From SXOA01 sp046153945 (GTDB taxonomy: Bacteria; Planctomycetota; Planctomycetia; Pirellulales; Pirellulaceae), in assembly GCA_046153945.1 (NCBI GenBank), contig JBJXFF010000052.1:1-64000 (forward strand): a stretch of 64,000 bases of DNA, given 5' to 3'. Of this stretch, positions 61,049 through 64,000 are shown piece after piece. Numbering within the stretch: position 1 is the stretch's first letter; every line of letters starts with the position of its first letter. A program made the position numbers and the translations under genes. The notes below the pieces were generated by a model. That model searched no databases, was not told where the DNA came from, and worked only from the letters and a program-made list of their open reading frames with translations.

Positions 61049-64000
61049 ATGAACTCGATCCGTATTGACCTGGGGCATGTCGCCCGTGATTTGAACCTGC
61101 CGGCCCCCAGCGTGGAACGGACCGTTGCGCTCCTGGATGAAGGGAACACCGTTCCCTTCATCACGCGCTATCGCAAGGACCAGACGGGCGGCCTGGATGA
61201 GGAGCAAATCCGCAGCATCCAGTGGGTCGTGACCAAGCTGCGTCAGCTCGCTGACCGCAAGCAGACGATTCTCAAGTCGATTGAGTTGCAGGGGAAACTC
61301 ACACCGGAACTGGCGAACCAGATTCAAAACGCCACCACCCCCAAGCGGCTGGAAGACTTGTATCTGCCGTTCAAGCCGAAGAAGCAGACGCTGGCGACCA
61401 AGGCCCGCGAGCAAGGGCTGGAACCGCTGGCGATCGAAATCCTGGATGCCAAGCCCGCTGCTGCCGATTTGGAAGCCCGGCTGACGGCGCTTGTTGATCC
61501 CGAAAAAGAACTCACGAATTCCACCGATGTGCTGCAAGGGGTCGGCTATCTGGTTGCCGAGCGGTTTGGCGAGCATGCCGAACTTCGCGGCCGCCTACGG
61601 CGGATTTTTCATCGGACCGGAAGGCTGATTTGCTCGAAGGTTGAAGCACCGCCGGTGAGCCAGGAGGCGGGGCAGGAGCCAGGGGTCAGGAGTCAGGAGT
61701 CAGGAGTCAGTGGAGAGCCAGTTGCCGCCGTGACCGAATCACTTCCGTCTGAACCTGCTCCGGTGACTGCCGAGGTTTCCCCCTCCGAGGCAACAGTTCC
61801 TGCACCGGAAACGCCGGTGGCCGAACCGGCAACTTCGCCAGCACCCGCTGTTCAAGAAGCACCTCCCGCTGAAGCTGCTGTCGACTCTCCCCAATCTGAA
61901 ATCTCAAATCCGCAATCTGAAATCGCCTCCTCCCCCGTCCCCGCCGGTCGCCTCTTCGAGAAACCCCAAGAAGCCACAAAATCCGCCGACGTGCAGCAGG
62001 CCCTCAAGAAGGCCAAAAAGAAGAAAAAGAAGAAGATCATCGGGGAGCACGCGTTCAAGGATTATTACGAATTTCAGGAGCCGCTCCATAAAGTCCCTCC
62101 GCATCGGGTGTTGGCCATCAACCGCGGAGAACGAGCCCGGGCCATCCGCGTGAAGATCGAGGCGGATGCCGATGCGATGCTGCGGGAAGCGGAGCAGTTG
62201 CTGATCCCCGAAGGGCACACCCATGCGGAATTCTTGCGGCAGTGCGTGCGCGATGCCTTGACCCGGCTCTTGATCCCCAGCCTGGAGCGGGAAATCCGTC
62301 GCGAGCAGACCGACAAGGCGGAAGAACACGCCGTCGAAGTCTTCATCCGCAATCTTCGCAAGCTGCTGTTGCAACAACCGACTCGGGGGAAGCGCGTGCT
62401 CGCCATCGACCCCGGCTTCAAGAGCGGCTGCAAGATGGTGGCCCTGGATGAATTCGGCAACGTCCTCGCGCACAGCGTGGTCTACGTCATCGGCAAGGAG
62501 GACCGGCGGGCCAAAGCCCGCGAACGGCTCGCCAACTTCGCCAGGCAAAACAAGGCCCAGGTCGTCGCCATCGGCAACGGCACCGGCTGCCGCGAGACCG
62601 AGCAACTCGTCGCCGACGTCCTTTCGGAAGAACTGAAAGAACGGGACATGGCCTATGCCGTCGTCAACGAGGCCGGAGCCAGCATCTACAGCACCAGCCC
62701 TCTCGGCCGCGAAGAGCTGCCGCAGTTCGACGCCCTGCAGCGCGGAGCCATCTCCATCGGCCGCCGGCTGCTCGACCCGCTGTCGGAAATGGTGAAAATC
62801 AATCCGGCCAACCTCGGCGTCGGCCTCTACCAGCATGACGTGAAGGCCAAGCACTTGCAGGAATCGCTCGACAGCGTCGTCGAATCCTGTGTGAACTTCG
62901 TCGGCGTGGATGTGAACAGCGCCAGCCCGGCCCTGCTCCGCTACGTCTCCGGCATGAACGCTCTCACTGCCCGCCGCGTCTATGAATACCGCCGCGAGCA
63001 TGGTCCCTTCAAGAACCGCGACGAGTTGAAAAAGGTCACCGGCTTTGGGGACCAGACCTTCGTGCAATCCGCCGGCTTCCTTAAAATCATCGGCGGCGAG
63101 AACCCGCTCGACGCCACCTGGATTCATCCCGAAAGCTACGAAATCGCCCAGCGAGTGCTGGGAAAGCTTGGCGTCGAACTCGACGAGTTGGCCAAGCACG
63201 TTCCCGCTCCGCCGAAGCCGCTGGAGAAAGCGGTGTTCGCGGCGGAATTGGTTCAGGAGCCAGGGGTCGGGAGTCAAGAGTCAGAGACACTAACCCGAAG
63301 CGCCAGCGAGGGAGTGCAGGAAGTTCCAGGTTCAACGTCTGAAGTTCAAGGTTCGGAATCGTCGCCGATAGAACCTGCTGTTGAGAATGCGCCAGTTGCC
63401 GTTGCAGAATCTCCTGTCGCTGAATCTCCGACACCGGAATCGTCCGCCGTATCCGGCGCAGAATCGGCTCCTGCAGTTGCCGCCTCTTCCGAGTCTCAAA
63501 TCTCAGATCTCAAATCTGAAATCCCCAGCCCCCAGCCCCCAGCCCCCAGCCCCGAACCGCCTGCCGAGCCCCCTCGCCCGAACCCCATCGCCGAACGTGC
63601 CTCGACCGTCGACATCGCCAAGCTCGCCGAAGAGTTGGCCGTCGGCACTCACCTGCTGCAGGATATTCTCAGTTCGCTGACTCGCCCCGGTCTCGACCCT
63701 CGCGATAACGTCCCCGCTCCGGTCTTCCGCCGCGGGATCATGAAGCTGGAGGATTTGCAGGCGGGAATGGAATTGCAGGGAACGGTTCTCAACGTCGTCG
63801 ATTTTGGCGTTTTCGTGGATATCGGCCTTTCCGACAGCGGCCTGGTTCACATCAGCCGGCTGGCGGACCGGTTCATCAAGGATCCGCACGAAGTGGTCGG
63901 CGTGGGAGACATCCTCAAGGTCTGGGTCGTGGAAGTCGACAAGACCCGCCGCCGCGTTTCGCTCACCGCCATCGCCCCCGGCAGCCAGCGGCCGCCTCGC
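61049..64000 (+). CDS. tex: Tex-family RNA-binding protein with two repeat-laden linkers (3' partial)
   Basis: At least 984 residues, open to the window end; usual Tex is about 770-790. The order is Tex N-domain (1-190), insert 1 (about 200-330, ending in a poly-Lys run), the core (from about 335, FKDYYEFQEPLHKVPP), YqgF/RuvC-like domain (AIDPGFKSGC near 450), helix-hairpin-helix domain (TARRVYEYRREHGPF near 640), insert 2 (about 735-850) and an S1 domain (LQGTVLNVVDFGVFVDIG near 905). The inserts consist of Pro/Ala/Glu/Ser-rich sequence made in part of heptamer arrays and a dispersed palindrome. All conserved domains remain intact, so the inserts act as linkers. Confidence 0.92.
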   Translation, partial: MNSIRIDLGHVARDLNLPAPSVERTVALLDEGNTVPFITRYRKDQTGGLDEEQIRSIQWVVTKLRQLADRKQTILKSIELQGKLTPELANQIQNATTPKRLEDLYLPFKPKKQTLATKAREQGLEPLAIEILDAKPAAADLEARLTALVDPEKELTNSTDVLQGVGYLVAERFGEHAELRGRLRRIFHRTGRLICSKVEAPPVSQEAGQEPGVRSQESGVSGEPVAAVTESLPSEPAPVTAEVSPSEATVPAPETPVAEPATSPAPAVQEAPPAEAAVDSPQSEISNPQSEIASSPVPAGRLFEKPQEATKSADVQQALKKAKKKKKKKIIGEHAFKDYYEFQEPLHKVPPHRVLAINRGERARAIRVKIEADADAMLREAEQLLIPEGHTHAEFLRQCVRDALTRLLIPSLEREIRREQTDKAEEHAVEVFIRNLRKLLLQQPTRGKRVLAIDPGFKSGCKMVALDEFGNVLAHSVVYVIGKEDRRAKARERLANFARQNKAQVVAIGNGTGCRETEQLVADVLSEELKERDMAYAVVNEAGASIYSTSPLGREELPQFDALQRGAISIGRRLLDPLSEMVKINPANLGVGLYQHDVKAKHLQESLDSVVESCVNFVGVDVNSASPALLRYVSGMNALTARRVYEYRREHGPFKNRDELKKVTGFGDQTFVQSAGFLKIIGGENPLDATWIHPESYEIAQRVLGKLGVELDELAKHVPAPPKPLEKAVFAAELVQEPGVGSQESETLTRSASEGVQEVPGSTSEVQGSESSPIEPAVENAPVAVAESPVAESPTPESSAVSGAESAPAVAASSESQISDLKSEIPSPQPPAPSPEPPAEPPRPNPIAERASTVDIAKLAEELAVGTHLLQDILSSLTRPGLDPRDNVPAPVFRRGIMKLEDLQAGMELQGTVLNVVDFGVFVDIGLSDSGLVHISRLADRFIKDPHEVVGVGDILKVWVVEVDKTRRRVSLTAIAPGSQRPPR
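61676..61710. repeat. Heptamer array in tex insert 1 (GAGTCAG family)
   Basis: Five units: GAGCCAG, GGGTCAG, then GAGTCAG three times. Same family as in the nuoA-nuoC gap. Confidence 0.9.
61893..61927. repeat. Heptamer array in tex insert 1 (AATCTGA family)
   Basis: Five units: AATCTGA, AATCTCA, AATCCGC, AATCTGA, AATCGCC. It encodes SEISNPQSEIA-like sequence. Confidence 0.88.
63257..63284. repeat. Heptamer array in tex insert 2 (GAGTCAG family)
   Basis: Four units: GAGCCAG, GGGTCGG, GAGTCAA, GAGTCAG, directly before the palindromic element at 63290. Confidence 0.85.
63290..63314. repeat. Dispersed element in tex insert 2 encoding LTRSASEG
   Basis: A 25-base unit beginning CTAACCCGAAGCGCC and ending AGCGAGGGAG, read in frame as LTRSASEG. 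Its form resembles a repeat often seen in planctomycete genomes; multicopy status is inferred from memory and was not tested here. Confidence 0.6.
63324..63358. repeat. Heptamer array in tex insert 2 (TTCAAGG family)
   Basis: Five units: TTCCAGG, TTCAACG, TCTGAAG, TTCAAGG, TTCGGAA; more diverged than the others. Same family as 52228-52255. Confidence 0.72.
63494..63553. repeat. Two adjoining heptamer arrays in tex insert 2
   Basis: Four TCTCAAA-type units (63494-63521) run straight into four CAGCCCC-type units (63526-63553). The first belongs to the AATCTGA family in a shifted phase. They encode SQISDLKSEI and PSPQPPAPSPEP-like linkers. Confidence 0.88.

Noticed and set aside
61904..63277. 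Long minus-strand frame opposite tex (457 codons)
   Set aside because: It mirrors conserved Tex codons and shows no family features; tex is certain on the plus strand.
63494..63553. CRISPR-like short repeats
   Set aside because: Units are 7 bases long, contiguous, and without spacers; no cas genes are present.

Overview
The window comes from a bacterium with high G+C and almost every base coding. It is most likely a member of the Planctomycetota, and Pirellulales-like lineages fit best; this is inferred from gene content, not from a marker-gene tree. Supporting signs are a Ser/Thr kinase fused to a tubulin-like domain, a Cys-type sulfatase, many secreted proteins of unknown function, a GlmU-like nucleotidyltransferase, split complex I genes, and dispersed palindromic and 7-bp tandem repeats that also sit inside genes. 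There is no rRNA, prophage, transposase or CRISPR array. One tRNA, tRNA-Glu(TTC), is present.

Layout. 1-4356 (+): chemotaxis cluster with a soluble PAS-PAS receptor (5' end outside the window), cheY, cheB, cheR and a CheX-like phosphatase. 4417-6390 (-): folE and two membrane or zinc-ribbon proteins. 6553-10722 (+): small lipoprotein and a ribose-type (CUT2) ABC importer. 10778-13377 (-): hisS, CDGSH protein, CoA-binding protein, fabZ. 13451-18757 (-): histidine kinase, receiver, STAS protein, PilB/GspE ATPase and PilC/GspF, apparently one unit joining signalling to a pilus or secretion machine. 19131-24240 (+): yajC, a fused secDF with a large charged insert, and a LysM protein. 24237-25892 (-): DinB-like protein, family 4 uracil-DNA glycosylase, ribbon-helix-helix protein. 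26100-30418: der, two secreted proteins, an SDR. 30429-35423 (-): Mrp ATPase, APH-type phosphotransferase, membrane pyrophosphatase with a CRP-like palindrome just upstream. 35739-39248: ICMT-like methyltransferase, GlmU-like protein, REC-GGDEF-CBS protein.

39450-44371 (+) is the most unusual block: an FHA protein with a degenerate EAL domain, followed by a protein kinase fused to a tubulin/FtsZ-like GTPase domain. It is divergent from the REC/degenerate-GGDEF/CBS protein, so three regulators with eroded or recombined signalling domains lie together. 44408-49758 holds secreted proteins, a sulfatase and a small membrane protein. 49814-52109 (-) holds nuoI, a DUF2203 gene, nuoA with a long insert, and nuoC. 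52731-53275 (+) holds csrA and the tRNA. 53317-57903 holds a very large PD40-like repeat protein and a leucine-rich repeat protein. 57968-60940 (+) holds a YjhG/YagF-type sugar-acid dehydratase and mtnA. 61049 to the window end is tex, incomplete at its 3' end.

The second major theme is repeats. At least nine arrays of degenerate heptamers (several families) and at least four palindromic elements occur both between genes and in frame inside tex, the uracil-DNA glycosylase gene and the phosphotransferase gene. Repeats also supply or abut the stop codons of hisS, the CDGSH gene and nuoC. In these genes the repeats appear to have become protein linkers.
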